Positions 53,364 to 64,000 of a stretch of 64,000 bases of DNA are shown piece by piece. The position numbers and the translations under genes were made by a program. Origin of the DNA: Corythucha ciliata (lineage: Eukaryota; Arthropoda; Insecta; Hemiptera; Tingidae); NCBI GenBank assembly GCA_038030265.1, contig CM075943.1, positions 4,340,001 through 4,404,000 of the forward strand, in the 5' to 3' direction. The stretch's first letter is position 1; every line of letters starts with the position of its first letter. The notes under the pieces were generated by a model. That model was not told the origin of the DNA and ran no database searches. It was given only the letters and a program-made list of their open reading frames with translations.

Positions 53364-55375
53364 ATGAATCAAGAAGAAAAGAGAACTATAACCGAACTTC
53401 TTTCTGAGTTCCCAAAAATAATTAAACGGGAAAGCGATATTTTAACATCCGCCACTAATTTACTAAAACACAAGATACAGACTAAAGATGAAATTCCAGT
53501 TTATACAAGAAACTATAGATATCCTCAAATTTTTCGGGAAGACATAAAAATAGAAATTGACAAACTTTTAAAGAACAAAATTATTTGCGAATCCAATTCC
53601 CCTCACAATTCACCTGTTTGGGTAGTACCAAAAAAGGCAGATGCCTCCGGCAAAAGGAAAATTCGTATGGTGATCGATTACAGAAAATTAAATGAAAAAA
53701 CAACAGATGATAGATTCCCATTGCCCGTAATTGAGGATCTTCTAGGAAAAATAGGTAGAGCTACATACTTCAGTGCCATTGATCTAGCCTCAGGCTGCCA
53801 TCAAATTGAGATGGACCCGGATTCAATCCCTAAGACTGCCTTCAGCACTTTGAGTTCCTCAGGATGCCCTTTGGTCTGAAAAATGCCCCACCTACGTTTC
53901 AGAGGGCAATGAACCTGATATTTTCACGTATTCCAAATGTGTTGGTTTACACGGACGATATAATCGTTTATTCGGATAACTTAGAGGAACATAAAAACAC
54001 TTAAAGAAAGTTTTCGAAACGCTACAGGCGCACAACCTTAAAATTCAACTAGACAAGACTGAGTTCTTTAAAAGGGAATAAGCATATTTAGGCCATATAA
54101 TTTCCGATAAAGGCATTCAGCCAAACCCTGAAAAATTAAAAGCTGTAGAACAATTACCCATCCCAACGAATCAAAAACAAATCAAAAAATTTCTAGCATT
54201 AATCGGCTACTAACGGAAAATGATAAAAAATTACGTAAAGATTGCCAAACCCATTACTTCTATGTTAAAAGGTAGTACCATTATCGACCCTTTAAAACTT
54301 TAAAATCACTCCTCATGAACAACCCAATTTTACAGTTGCCAGACTTCGATAAAACATTCACTTTAACTACTGATTCATCAAATTTTGCAATAGGAGCAGT
54401 ATTATCTCAAAATTTTGATGGTAAAGACTTACCAATCTCCTACGCCTGAAGAACTCTTAATACCCATGAAGAAAAATTAAGCACTATCGAAAAAGAACTA
54501 TTAGCCATAGTTTGGGCATGTAAATACTATGTACAGTACATTTATGGAAGGAAATTCATTATAAAAACAGATCATAAGCCTCTTCAATTTCTTCACAATA
54601 TGAAAGAGCCTAGTGCCAAGATACTTAGGTGGAAGTGTCAACTCGCTGATTATGATTTCGATGTACAGTATGTTCAAGGCAAAACCAACCAATGTTGTGT
54701 GGCCCTACAATACTGATTTAGAGAACTATTAGAATTCTTGGAGCCCGGTAAAACATACGGCGTATTTTGTAGCGATAACAATTGGCAAATGGAAAACGAA
54801 ATTTTAGATGAAATATTCTTAATTTCAAAATATCATTGAGAACAAATTCCCTACAGTAAAAGTAAAAAGATACAAAAAGCTAAATATAGACGTAGAAGAA
54901 AAGAATGACCAAAAAGATTAAATAACCCAGCAGCATTGCGGATCCACTTGCCATAGAGGGATCAACGATGTTTACCTAAATTTGAAAAAAAAAGTATTAC
55001 TGGCCTGGGATGATAACAGATATCACTAAATTTATTAATAAATGCGATACATGTAAGCAAGTCAAGTATGATAGGAAACCTCCAAAACCCGAATTTAGAA
55101 TAACCCCCACTCCAAATAAACCTTTCGAGAAATTGCAGATAGACATTCTTTTTTATAATAACGGCCTTTCATTAACTTTGATTGATTGCTTTTCTAAAAA
55201 ATTATTTGCTTATGAACTTCACAGTAAAAATGCGGTAGAAATAGAGAATAAACTAAAAGAATATATTAGCATGTTCCCTACTCCTTTGGAAATTCAGGCG
55301 GATAATGGAGGAGAATTCGCCAACGAAACTCTTATTACCAAACTTCCTTCCCTACAGGAACATGGAAGTAAAATG
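53364..55375 (+). pseudogene. Gypsy/errantivirus-like pol relic without gag and protease
   Basis: Starts 160 bp after the PBS directly in RT, so gag and protease are missing. RT blocks: SPVWVVPKKADASGKRKIRM, YFSAIDLASGCHQIEM, a frameshift near 53860, [17 protein letters not shown] and [11 protein letters not shown]. RNase [43 protein letters not shown]. The integrase zinc-finger half CDTCKQVKYDRKPP and the first two acidic sites (IDILF, QADNGGEF) remain; the Glu region is cut off near 55375. At least four in-frame stops (near 54081, 54212, 54449, 54715) and several frameshifts make it clearly dead. Confidence 0.88.
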
Positions 55376-55379
55376 GAGA

Positions 55380-56890
55380 CAAATCGCTTATTGAGTCGGA
55401 TGCATCACAAGCGAGGAAATTTCGGCGTCGAAGGAAGGATGAAGAAGTAGAGTCGTGTGTCCGATAGCTGTTTTGCAATTGTCGAAAGATTCTTCAGGTT
55501 CCGAAGTCGAAACGAGTGGCGTTTTTGGAGAAAGGGAGGAACGAGTCGAGTTCTGTCCAGTGAGCATGTTGTTGAAGGAAGACTGGAGTTGGGCAGCTTT
55601 TGGAATGCATCTTCGAAATTTGTTAAACATTCCGAGAAAACGGCGGAGTTCTTTCACTGTTTGAGGTTTCGGAAATGTTTTGACGACGTCGAGTGGTCAT
55701 TGGCGTTATACCTGAACTTGTGACATGGTAGCCAAGGAAATCGACGTCGGGAGCGGCGAAAACACATTTCGAGAGGGTTAATGGTCAAACGGTGGGTGTC
55801 GAGTCGACGAAAAACTTCGCGGAGATGCGTTTTATGGGTGCCCTCGTTGGGCGAGGCTACGAGAATATCGTCGATGTATGCGAAGACGAACGAAAGGTCG
55901 CGAAATATCGAGTCCATGAAACGTTGAAAGGTCTGCGCCGCATTTCGGAGGCCGAAGCTCATCCTGAGGAACTCGAATAAGCCGAAGGGTGTGATAATAG
56001 CTGTTTTTTGGATGGATTAAGGTCTAATTTCGAAAATAATTTTGCGCCGCGTAGATTGTTTTGAAAATCGAGGATGTTTGGGACTGAATAACGATCTGGG
56101 AGTGTTTTGGAGTTCAAGCGGTGGTAATCGCCACAGGGTCGTAACTCGCCGTTTTTTTTTGTAAACGACGTGCAATGGACTATACCAAGGACTCTTAGAA
56201 GAGCGGCAAATTCCTTCGGAAACCAACTGATTGATGTATCGGCGAACTTTGTTATAATTTTTGGGGGCTAGACGACGAGATTTAGAAGTAACAGGGTTGC
56301 CGCTTGTTTCGATAAAGTGTTGGATCGAATGACGAGGAGTTTTGAGTGCTGCGGACGGTCGTGTGACGGCTGGAAATTCTTGTAGAATTTCGGCACTCCA
56401 GTGGCCATGTAATGGTAAAGCGTGGACTGTTGGCGTAGAATCACAGCATAAGTGACCACGCGTGCTTAGTTTCGTCTCGGTGTCGATGAGTTGGTGTCCC
56501 TTGAGGTCTACCATCAACGAAAAATGGCAAAAGAAATCAGCGCTGATAATGGGTTTCGAAATGTCTGCTAGTACGAAAGACCAGGTGAAGGGGCGACGTA
56601 GGCCAAAGTCGAGGGTCATTTTGAGTTCACCGTAGGTTGGGATTTGGGTACTGTTAGCAGCGTACAAAGTATACGAGGATGTCGATTTCCTATGTTTGAG
56701 GTCGGCGGGGTACACGGATACAGCGGCACCAGTTTCACCAGGGGCACCAGAGAAAAAGTTTTCCAGATTGTTTTTTTTGGAAATTCGACGGACGGGTCCA
56801 AGCACACGGCTGTCGACATTTGTTTGCTTTGTCGCGAAAATGTGTGTGGTAATAACAGAGGTCGCTGTTGGATCGAGTTTGAGAAGGAAA
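55380..56890 (-). pseudogene. Second Ty3/Gypsy pol relic (protease to RT)
   Basis: Minus-strand. From about 56890 down: a retropepsin-like domain whose active-site region reads ETGAAVSVYPAD in place of D(T/S)GA; LGLRRPFTWSFVLADI-like and PIISADFFCHF strands; then RT start KNYNKVRRYINQLVSEGICR and SPWYSPLHVVYKKK. Frameshifts break the palm. FGLRNAAQTFQRFMDSIFRD with the YIDD box and ELRRFLGMFNKFRRCIP follow in later frames. It is truncated at both ends, meeting the plus-strand relic head-on near 55380. The missing catalytic Asp in protease adds to the evidence of decay. Confidence 0.82.
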
Positions 56891-56929
56891 TCATAATTTT
56901 TTTTTTTTTTTTTTTTTTTTAGCAAGGAA

Positions 56930-57613
56930 TTAACTCTTTTTTCCATTCTGAAATTTAGAAATTTAGAGTTTTCCTTAATTTTAGCCGCCCTAATCAGTGG
57001 TTTTCTCAATATTAGCGGTGAGTAAAGTTTTGTTTTAAATTTTAGCCCCACATTTAGTTAAGAATTAGCACTTTTTCTTAGTTTTACTCGAAATAACCTT
57101 CAAAAGATACGGATTGACGTTTTCTAAATTTTAGCCGCGAATAAGTAATTTTTGTTAAAACAAGTACCTAATCATTCGGCATTTCGATACTTAAAAATGT
57201 GTAATAAAAACTCCCCACCACCAACTCTCTGAGGACATGCGCCATGCCGGATAATCCCATCTGAACTAAGATTTTTTTTTTCCCCTACCTTATTCGTGTA
57301 TCTGAACGTATACCCGCTAGTGTGCTTAATAATAATAAAATCAAGTTCTTTTGCGTTTATAGTTTGTCTTCACTTGTCTGCTTAGTTCAACAATTTTTTC
57401 CATTTTTATCCGCTACAGGTTATTTGCGAATTAGCGCTTTTATTCAATTTCATCGACGGATTAGGCGATTTTTTGCCGCGGGCTTGGCCCAAAAAACAGC
57501 ACATTAGCGGGTTTTTTGTTACATTTTAGCCGTTAAATGTCCACAACGAGAATCAGAGATTTTTTCTAATTATGGTCTGAAAGTTGCATTGAGAACCAGG
57601 AATGAGCGCTTTT
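56930..57613 (-). repeat. Short-repeat array, reverse orientation, left of the R1 insertion
   Basis: Units such as TTTTCTCAATATTAGCGGTG and CTAAATTTTAGCCGCGAATA. The array resumes at 59715 on the other side of the inserted R1-clade element. Confidence 0.75.
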
Positions 57614-57917
57614 TTGGAGTCTTAGCCTTCTTCCCGCCCTGGCTTGATGCCTTGAAAGGCACATGACCAGGATGAAGCCTGACATGACGGCCGGGAAGTG
57701 ACCCGACACGTGCAAGTCCTCCACTCCCCGTCAGCCACACCAGCTGGTCAAAGCTGGTGCGTTACCGGTGTGGACCGCTTGGCGGTGGGGAGTTTTACAG
57801 GTGGTAAAGTAGGGGCGAGGAGAGATACCCGTGCGATGAGCGCGTGATGCTACCGGCGAGCTGTTGCGTTGAAGACAGTTGGTAGCGTCGGTCTACGGTC
57901 GGATTGGTCGCGGGGGT

Positions 57918-59636
57918 CTAACCTTCGGTATTCTGGGTATCCAGTGGCGCGTCTGGTTGGCCGATGTCTGGGCCAGTTCCTCTCTGACTGCACCACGCGT
58001 TGGCGAAGCACAAGAAGCGGCGGGCCGAAGACTTACTAGCGACGAGATGTGTTAGATCGGTGGGGATATGCCACTGATCTCGTTGACGATTGTTTAACGA
58101 GCAGCGGAGAATGACGTGCTCCGCTGATTCGGTCTCGCCCCCGCATGGGCAGTCATCAGGGCTGTTTTGACGGCGGTGGAAGTGGAGCTTTCCATTGAAT
58201 GAGCCGTGGCCCGAGAGGAGTTGGACGGCAGGATAACTTAAAAAGCACCACCGGCGCAAGCGCTCTTGCACGTCAGGAATGATGGCGAAGGTGTGTCGTC
58301 CGGTGGTGGCGGTTGCCCATTCCAGTTGCCATTGTTGAATAGCAGCGTGAAGGCAGGCACGGTGGTAGTCCGCCTCTGAAAGCGTTGCCGGGATGGGGTC
58401 AAGCCAAGGCGGTTTGGGCTGATGCGTTTGTAGGGCTCGTGCGCGGATGGCTGTGCGGACGTCAAGCTCCAGATCAAGGGGAAGGACACCTGCGAGTACA
58501 TGAAGGGTCAGATGCGCTGTGGTCGGGTACCCTCGAAGGGTGGCCAGGAGGAAACGTCGCTGTATGGTGCGCACTAGACGCCGGTCAGCCGGCCGAGCTG
58601 AAGGCCACCAGACAGCACATGCGTATGACACTTTCGGAACGAAGACCGCCTTGTAGTAGCGCAGGCGCTTCAAGAAGGTCGGCCCCCATCCCTTGCCCGA
58701 GATACTCCGGAGCAAGTCACAGCTGCATTGAATTGTACGCGCGAGGTATGACAGATACTGGGTGGGCAGTCCTGACCTCATGATAACGACGCCCAGATAC
58801 CGAAACGGGTGAATGAGCGGCATAGTCGGTCCGTGCGAGCCGCTGAGCAGGGAAAAGTTGAGTCCCTCTGAAGATCGTGATTGACGACTTGGCGTTGTTG
58901 ATGTGAAGACGACGGGAGGTACACCAAGCCTCAATCAGTGCATCAACCCGCCGAAATTCCTGTCGGAAAGTGTGATGGTCGTGAGCGGTTATCACTACAG
59001 CCAAGTCGTCAACGAAGGCCGTCGCTAGTAGGCCTGCCATCTCGAGTTCTTTCAAGAGTGGAGCGAAACCCAAGGCCCATAGTAGGCATGCTGGTACAGC
59101 CCCTTGGGGGCAGCCGCTGGAGAGTGCGCGTTTCACTGTAATGCCGTTGTCACTTAGTTGTACTTGGCGGTCGCTGAGGTAGCTGCGTAAAAGAGCATAT
59201 ATATTGACCGGGACCCTGGCGGTTTTAATTTCGTATAGGAGGACTGGCCACCATACAGCATTGAAGGCTCCAACGATGTCGTAGCATGCGACTGCTGTGA
59301 TGCGGTTGGTGGGGGCAGCAATTTGTTCACGTAGATTTAGAATTCCATGTTCTGTGGAGCGCTCAGGAATCCCTCCGAGAACTGCCATCGATGGCAGGCG
59401 TCATATATTTCAGGAATGAGGCGGTTGACCAGGAGCCGCTCGAATACTTTTCCCTCGGAAGAAATAAGGGAGATAGGTCGGTAGCTAGAGGGTTCGCTTC
59501 GGTTACGGTCCGGGTCTTTTAGGATCAGGCTGATGTTACTGGTTTTCCAGGTAGTTGGAAAGTATCCATCGTGGAGGCATTGATTGTAGATGTTGGTGAG
59601 GGTCGCTATGGCAGTTTGGGAAAGGTGGCGCAACAT
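57918..59636 (-). pseudogene. R1-clade reverse transcriptase, 5'-truncated and frameshifted
   Basis: Minus strand: NISLILKDPDRNRSEPSSYR, PISLISSEGKVFERLLVNRL, then a frameshift near 59380. VACYDIVGAFNAVWWPVLLY, SSGCPQGAVPACLLWAL and the catalytic AFVDDLAVVI follow. A second frameshift near 58860 leads into PFRYLGVVIMRSGLPTQYLS, the thumb, and the R1-type tail LLSGHGSFNGKLHFHRR with CPCGGETESAEHVILRC. Related to the copy at 27801-30056 but clearly a different lineage by sequence. No endonuclease remains. Confidence 0.88.
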
Positions 59637-59645
59637 GTGTCCCTC

Positions 59646-59708
59646 GATTCTGGATCCTTAGACTAGACTTAGACTTAGGCTAGACTAGACTAGACTTAGA
59701 TTCTGGAT
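59646..59708. repeat. TTAGAC/TAGAC tract flanked by GATTCTGGAT
   Basis: About 43 bp of TAGAC and TTAGAC variants (59656-59698) between two 10-bp direct repeats GATTCTGGAT at 59646-59655 and 59699-59708. It lies at the 5'-truncated end of the R1-clade insert. Confidence 0.7.
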
Positions 59709-59714
59709 GGGCCA

Positions 59715-59990
59715 TTGGAGTCTTAGCCACGAATATTAGCACTTTTTCCACATTTTTTGCCGCCTACTCGCCCCGAAATCGGCACATTTCAGCGCCTTCT
59801 CAATTTTATTGTCTAAGGATCTAAAGAAACTTGGGAATCAGCATATTTTCTCAATTTAAGCCGCAAATTTACTTCTGCAAGGCACAATTTTTCTCAATTT
59901 TAGCCGTCAGAATTGCGCTTTCGTGGACTCGATCGAATATTTAGCCACGCTGTTTGCCGATCACCAGTAACGTTTTATTGTTCAATTCAA
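59715..59990 (-). repeat. Continuation of the interrupted array; copy of 2610-2845
   Basis: Reverse-orientation core units. 59760-59975 aligns with 2610-2845 in the same order and orientation. Confidence 0.75.
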
Positions 59991-59999
59991 AGCGCTAGA

Positions 60000-61570
60000 G
60001 CGCTATTCTGGTGGTGGCTCAAATTGAGAAAGTCCAGTAAAGTTATGATCGGCAATTTTCAACTTGCTGACGTGACAAAAAATTTGAAAAAATCGCCAAC
60101 ATTCGGTGGCTAAAACTGCGGAAAAGCGCTGATTCGAGGTCTCACGATGCAACTTCCAGACTAAAATTGGGAAAAAGTCGATGACTCACGGTGCATGGAG
60201 AGCCATTCTACGGCTAAAGAGTCCATTCGTCAACGTGTTGTTATAGGCCCAACCCCGCGGTTAAAATTTAGAAAACACGCTAATAATTCAAGGATGTACA
60301 AGTTAAAAAAATCGCGGCTAATATTGACAAAAAAAAGAACCTCTTTCTGGTTAAAATTGGGTAAAAATGGCAAATGCTAATTCGTTGCAAATCAGAAAAC
60401 GCTATTTCACAGCTTAAATTGATAAAAATTGCCAAATTGCGGATAAAGTTGAGGAAAAACGTTAATTGGCGGATACAAATTACAAAAATCACTAATTCGC
60501 GGCTAAAATTAAAAAAATTACCCACTAATTAGTGAGGCTACAATTAAGAAAAACGCTAATTTTAATTTCAAATTGGGGAAAAGTGATAATTCCCTGCTAT
60601 ACATATAAATAGGAAACATTGCTAATTTGCAGCTTAAACTGAGGAAAATGCCAATTTGTGGCGAAAATTAAGAAAATTCTGTAATTCACGAGTTGGAAAC
60701 GCTGATACAATTGAGAAAAAACACCAACTCGCTGCTAAAATTGAGTAACATTCACTAATTCACGGATAATGTGTGGTGAAATTTCTAACTTAAATACGCG
60801 CCGACGTGCCTTCTGAAGGCTAATTTGTGGCTAAAATTCGGAAAAAGTGCTAATTCGTGGCTAAAATTGAGAAAATTCGCCAATTTGCAGGTAAAATTTG
60901 TCCAAAAGGCCAATTCGTTACTTAAATTGTGAAAATTCGCTAATTCAAATGATTGAAACAAACGCTGCTATAATTAAAGAAAAAGCGGTAAATTCGCGGA
61001 TAAAATAATTTAAAAAATTCTAATTTGCTTCCAAAACTGAATATACGCCAATTCGCGGCTTCTGAAGGCAACGTTAGAAATTGAGTTGAAATCGGGGAAA
61101 AACGCTAATTTGCGGCTAAAATCGAGACAAATCGCTAATTCGCGGCTAAAATCGAGAAAAATCGCTAATTCGCGGATAAAATCGAGAAAAATCGCTAGTT
61201 AGCGGATGAAATTTGGAAAAAAACGCGGATGAAGTATACAGAAAACTAATTTGCGGATTAAAATGAAAAAATCGTCTAATTCACGACCTAAATTGAGAAA
61301 TGCGCTACTTCACAGCTAAAATACATTAAAAACGCTGATTCACGGGTAAAATGTATCTGATTCACGGGTAAATCCAGCGTAGGCAATTTCTGCTCTTGTA
61401 GGCAATTTCGGGCGAAAAAATTGATAATAGTTCATACACCGCTAATTTGCGGTCAATATTGAGAAACATCAATAATTAGCGCGGCCAAAATGAAGAAAAA
61501 CGCTGCTTTTATGCTCAATGTGAGAACAATTGTTGAATTCACTGCTGAAAAGGTAAAAATTCGCTAATAG
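60000..61570 (+). repeat. Short-repeat array, forward orientation
   Basis: Includes the cleanest tandem stretch of the window: 61100-61200 has successive AAATCGCTAATTCGCGG(C/A)TAAAATCGAGA units at a period of about 31 bp. Confidence 0.85.
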
Positions 61571-61579
61571 AAGACTGTT

Positions 61580-62690
61580 ATGGGTCACACCCACCCTAAC
61601 GATGACATTGGTCAGGGTCATCGTTTAACAAAGCCGGCAACTACGGCACGGTCGAATTTTCGACAAGAAAAATAATTAAATACCTAGTGCATTTTCAAAA
61701 TGAAATGCACTAAAAAAGGACAATGGGACGAGAAGGGAGGGAATTACGAGTCGACTTTACTGCAATCCATGAATATTTACGCCAAATAAAAGGAAACCCC
61801 ACTTTTTTTTTTAAATATGAAGCCTCAGAGAGAACGAGTTAAATCGTGATAGCGATTAGCTTTCCGTTCCTCGCCCTTAAAAATAAAAAATAAATGTTAC
61901 CCGCCGGAGGTTTTAATTATGTCGAATCCCTTGCGCATTGCGGCTGAAATTCCACGCGAGGGGTTGCACGCGTCGTTGTCACCTCCAATGGCTTGAGAGT
62001 TTTCAAGTGTTGGTATTTTGAGGTAAGTTTGCACGCTCATTTTACGCAAGTTTGAACTTTCAAGTTCAAACCCCTCTCCCCTACACGGGGGTAGTAGGCA
62101 TTTCGGAGACAACAAAATACAATTAATAAGGTTTGAGACCTGATCAAAACTGTGAAAATGCCCTTTTGAAGGTAGCTGCTAGATCCGCCTTTGGAAAAAA
62201 CTGTAGGACGATATTTTACCCTTCAAAAATAAAAAAACGCTGTGAATTATCGAACAATGCCTTATTATTTCGACTGTGGGTTTATTATTCATCGATGTAG
62301 TCAAATCCGGCTTGAAATTGCATGAAAATCGACACCCCACACCCCTATGATCCCAAATCCTTTGAAAATCCCCATTTTGGACCCGCTTTTGGCCCATAAA
62401 ACCCCAGGGAGTTATTTGATCAAACTGGTCAGATGTTAGGACCAACTAGACCCCAAATGGAGTCTATGTGCGAAAGAACGAGTTTTTTCGAGCAATCCTA
62501 GGGCAAGATATGGCCCGGACGGCGGACGGACATTTTTTTTATTGCAGATTTGGATTCTACGCACTTTGAAACGTAAAACTACAAATTTTGAGGGGGGTCA
62601 AAAAATTTTTTTTGTGATACGATTACAAAGACTTATTATTGAGAAATAATAAGCCAAAAAAAGTAAAAGTAGAATTCCACACGAAAAACA
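61580..62690. other. Region without arrays or recognisable genes
   Basis: Contains a short palindrome TAGTGCATTTTCAAAATGAAATGCACTA-type hairpin at 61685-61712 and GGACGGCGGACGGACA near 62520. No coding signal. Confidence 0.4.
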
Positions 62691-62915
62691 TATTTCCATA
62701 GAAAAAATTGCTGTAATTCCGCAAAGTCACTTCGCGGCTATATAAATTTGAAAGAAGACGCTAATTTGAGTGAAAGTGTTGATTCGCGGCTAAAATTTCA
62801 TAAAATCCAATTCACGGCTCCGGCAGGTAACCTCCGTGGTTAACGTAGAGAAAAAGCGCTAATTCAACGCTGAAATTGAGATAAAACGCTCATTCGCAGC
62901 TAATATTAAGCCTCG
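62690..62915 (+). repeat. Short-repeat block, forward orientation
   Basis: GCTAATTTGAGTGAAAGTG and GAAAAAGCGCTAATTCAACG units. It is followed at 62937 by CCAGTGGCGAATCTAGGATT, a terminal-type word shared in style with the caps. Confidence 0.65.
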
Positions 62916-63464
62916 AAATTACGTCACTTGGAGGCCAGTGGCGAATCTAGGATTTTGTCTTGGAAAGGGGTTTGTATCGTTTCCGGTGTATATAAGTAAT
63001 TTGATGTTATAAAAAAAAGCTGAAAGGGAAATTAATGTTAATTTGTAATTATTTTATATTTTTTTTAAAATGGCGGAAAACTTTCTTTCATAAAAATCCG
63101 GTCTTCGGTCATCGAGACGTGAAGGATGTGAAGAAAGGGGTTGAACTTCGAAGTGTCGACGTATCCGTAGATGTTAATGATTTCTTCGATGTTTTTGTTG
63201 AGAAGAATTCTGTTGTTTCACGCGCCGTAGTTGTTGTATTGAAATTTCTTTTTTATCACGACGATATGTTTAGTGCACAGCGAGTACTCCGTGGTCGAGC
63301 TCTTTTTGAAATCCACACTCGCATCAAATTCCAAAAACGGAACTGATTAATTGTTTTTATTTTCCCATATGTCGTTCTTTTATTGTAATAATGAAGTAGC
63401 ACATCGGTACAGGTTCTACGTTCTACCTGATCTACTAATACGTTCTACGTTCTATTTCCTGAGT

Positions 63465-63720
63465 TTTAGCCACAAACGTACCTCTACAGGGACCGCAAAT
63501 TGATGTTTTCTCAATTTTAGCCATAAATTAGCGATTTTTGCCGCGATCAAAGCGCTTTTTCTCAATTTTTGCCGCGAGTTAATGCGTTCCTTCAATTTTT
63601 AGCCTTGAATTTGGGGGTTTTCTCAAATTGATCCGCTATTTATTGTTAAAGTCTGTTACAGCAGCGAATGAGCAGGAGCTTCTTGTCCACTTTAGCTCTT
63701 TTGCTCAATTTCAGCTTCAA
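63465..63720 (-). repeat. Short-repeat block, reverse orientation
   Basis: Units TTTCTCAATTTTAGCCATAA and TTTTTCTCAATTTTTGCCGC. Confidence 0.7.
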
Positions 63721-63911
63721 AATACAGGATTTTAACAAAATCCGTGTGTAAAGTCCTACTCCATAGAACTTTAAAAGGCAGCACGGCGAACCCTATTCCA
63801 TCGGCGTAGTCACAATTCTTTCTATCTTCGTTATACTTGAACTTTGTCCTCAATTCTTTCATTGGAATGTAAATAAACAAGCTAGTGGATAGAAACCCCC
63901 CTCAAGACCCC

Positions 63912-64000
63912 ATGAGTGAAATAAAAAAACACATCACAGTGGAGAAATTCTCGTCTAGAAACAAAAACGTGAAGGCCTGGGTTGACGATTTTGAAAGAGA
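63912..64000 (+). CDS. Start of a gag-like retroelement ORF, cut by the window end
   Basis: ATG at 63912 opens a frame (KKHITVEKFSSRNKNVKAWV, DDFERE) that runs off the window. The pattern of a short basic head, an EKFSSRN(K) motif, then W-x-x-x-FE resembles capsid starts of LTR-retroelement gag proteins. Only 29 codons are visible. Confidence 0.3.
   Translation, partial: MSEIKKHITVEKFSSRNKNVKAWVDDFER

Larger units (their letters stand above)
57614..59728 (-). mobile_element. R1-clade non-LTR element with 14-bp target duplication
   Basis: TTGGAGTCTTAGCC stands at 57614-57627 and again at 59715-59728, and removing one copy plus the insert restores a continuous short-repeat unit. The insert 57628-59714 carries a 5'-truncated R1-type ORF on the minus strand and no poly(A). 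Fourteen bp is the classic duplication length of R1 in arthropod 28S rDNA, but this target is not rDNA. Confidence 0.85.

Noticed and set aside
57614..59728. 28S rDNA target for the R1-clade element
   Set aside because: Flanks are short-repeat array on both sides; no rRNA sequence is present in the window.
63035..63346. 103-codon plus-strand frame
   Set aside because: Val/Phe/Asp-rich, no domain on either strand, no splice or RNA evidence; possible retroelement remnant but not supportable.

Overview
The window is eukaryotic and looks like an arthropod nuclear scaffold. It has GT-AG introns, an R1-clade retrotransposon with a 14-bp target duplication, Ty3/Gypsy, errantivirus-like and BEL/Pao elements, a tRNA with perfect A and B boxes, and a 500-N assembly gap. 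It is AT-rich and dominated by repeats. The species cannot be named from the sequence.

One host gene could be reconstructed by hand. It lies on the minus strand from 51724 down to 22177. Twenty-four exons join through GT-AG junctions, and every junction keeps the reading phase. They give about 1,288 codons: a long serine-rich N-terminal part, a PDZ domain, one complete PH domain and most of a second. Neither end of the protein was found. Four large introns (about 9.6, 4.1, 3.6 and 6.7 kb) hold most of the repeats; the other 19 are 53-390 bp.

Layout. 191-479: MITE-like element with 50-bp inverted termini. 497-1785: tail of a non-LTR element with RNase H. 1790-4640: short-repeat arrays around a tRNA-like gene. 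4700-5870: BEL/Pao fragment. 5840-12330: broken errantivirus-like env, split by a complete young Ty3/Gypsy element (6481-10931, 5-bp target duplication). 12590-13690: tandem array of hairpin-bearing units of about 160 bp. 13690-16230: AT-rich, no gene seen. 16240-21800: arrays of a roughly 30-35-bp repeat with a higher-order period near 500 bp. 22177-51724: host gene; its introns hold an RT fragment (24.8k), a deleted R1 copy (27.6-30.3k), more arrays, an errantivirus-like pol fragment (42.1-44.0k) and a foldback region (46.7-48.5k). 52.8-55.4k: LTR-PBS-pol remnant. 55.38-56.89k: second, opposed Gypsy remnant. 57.6-59.7k: R1-clade element inside a repeat array. 59.7-63.7k: more arrays. The window ends in what looks like the start of a gag-like ORF.

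The most unusual signal is the short-repeat family with core GCTAATTCGCGGCTAAAATT followed by GAGAAAA. It fills many blocks in both orientations, forms higher-order repeats, changes orientation at discrete points, and is bordered at several edges by similar GC-rich caps. This suggests copies of a large non-coding element rather than random satellite. That interpretation is inference.
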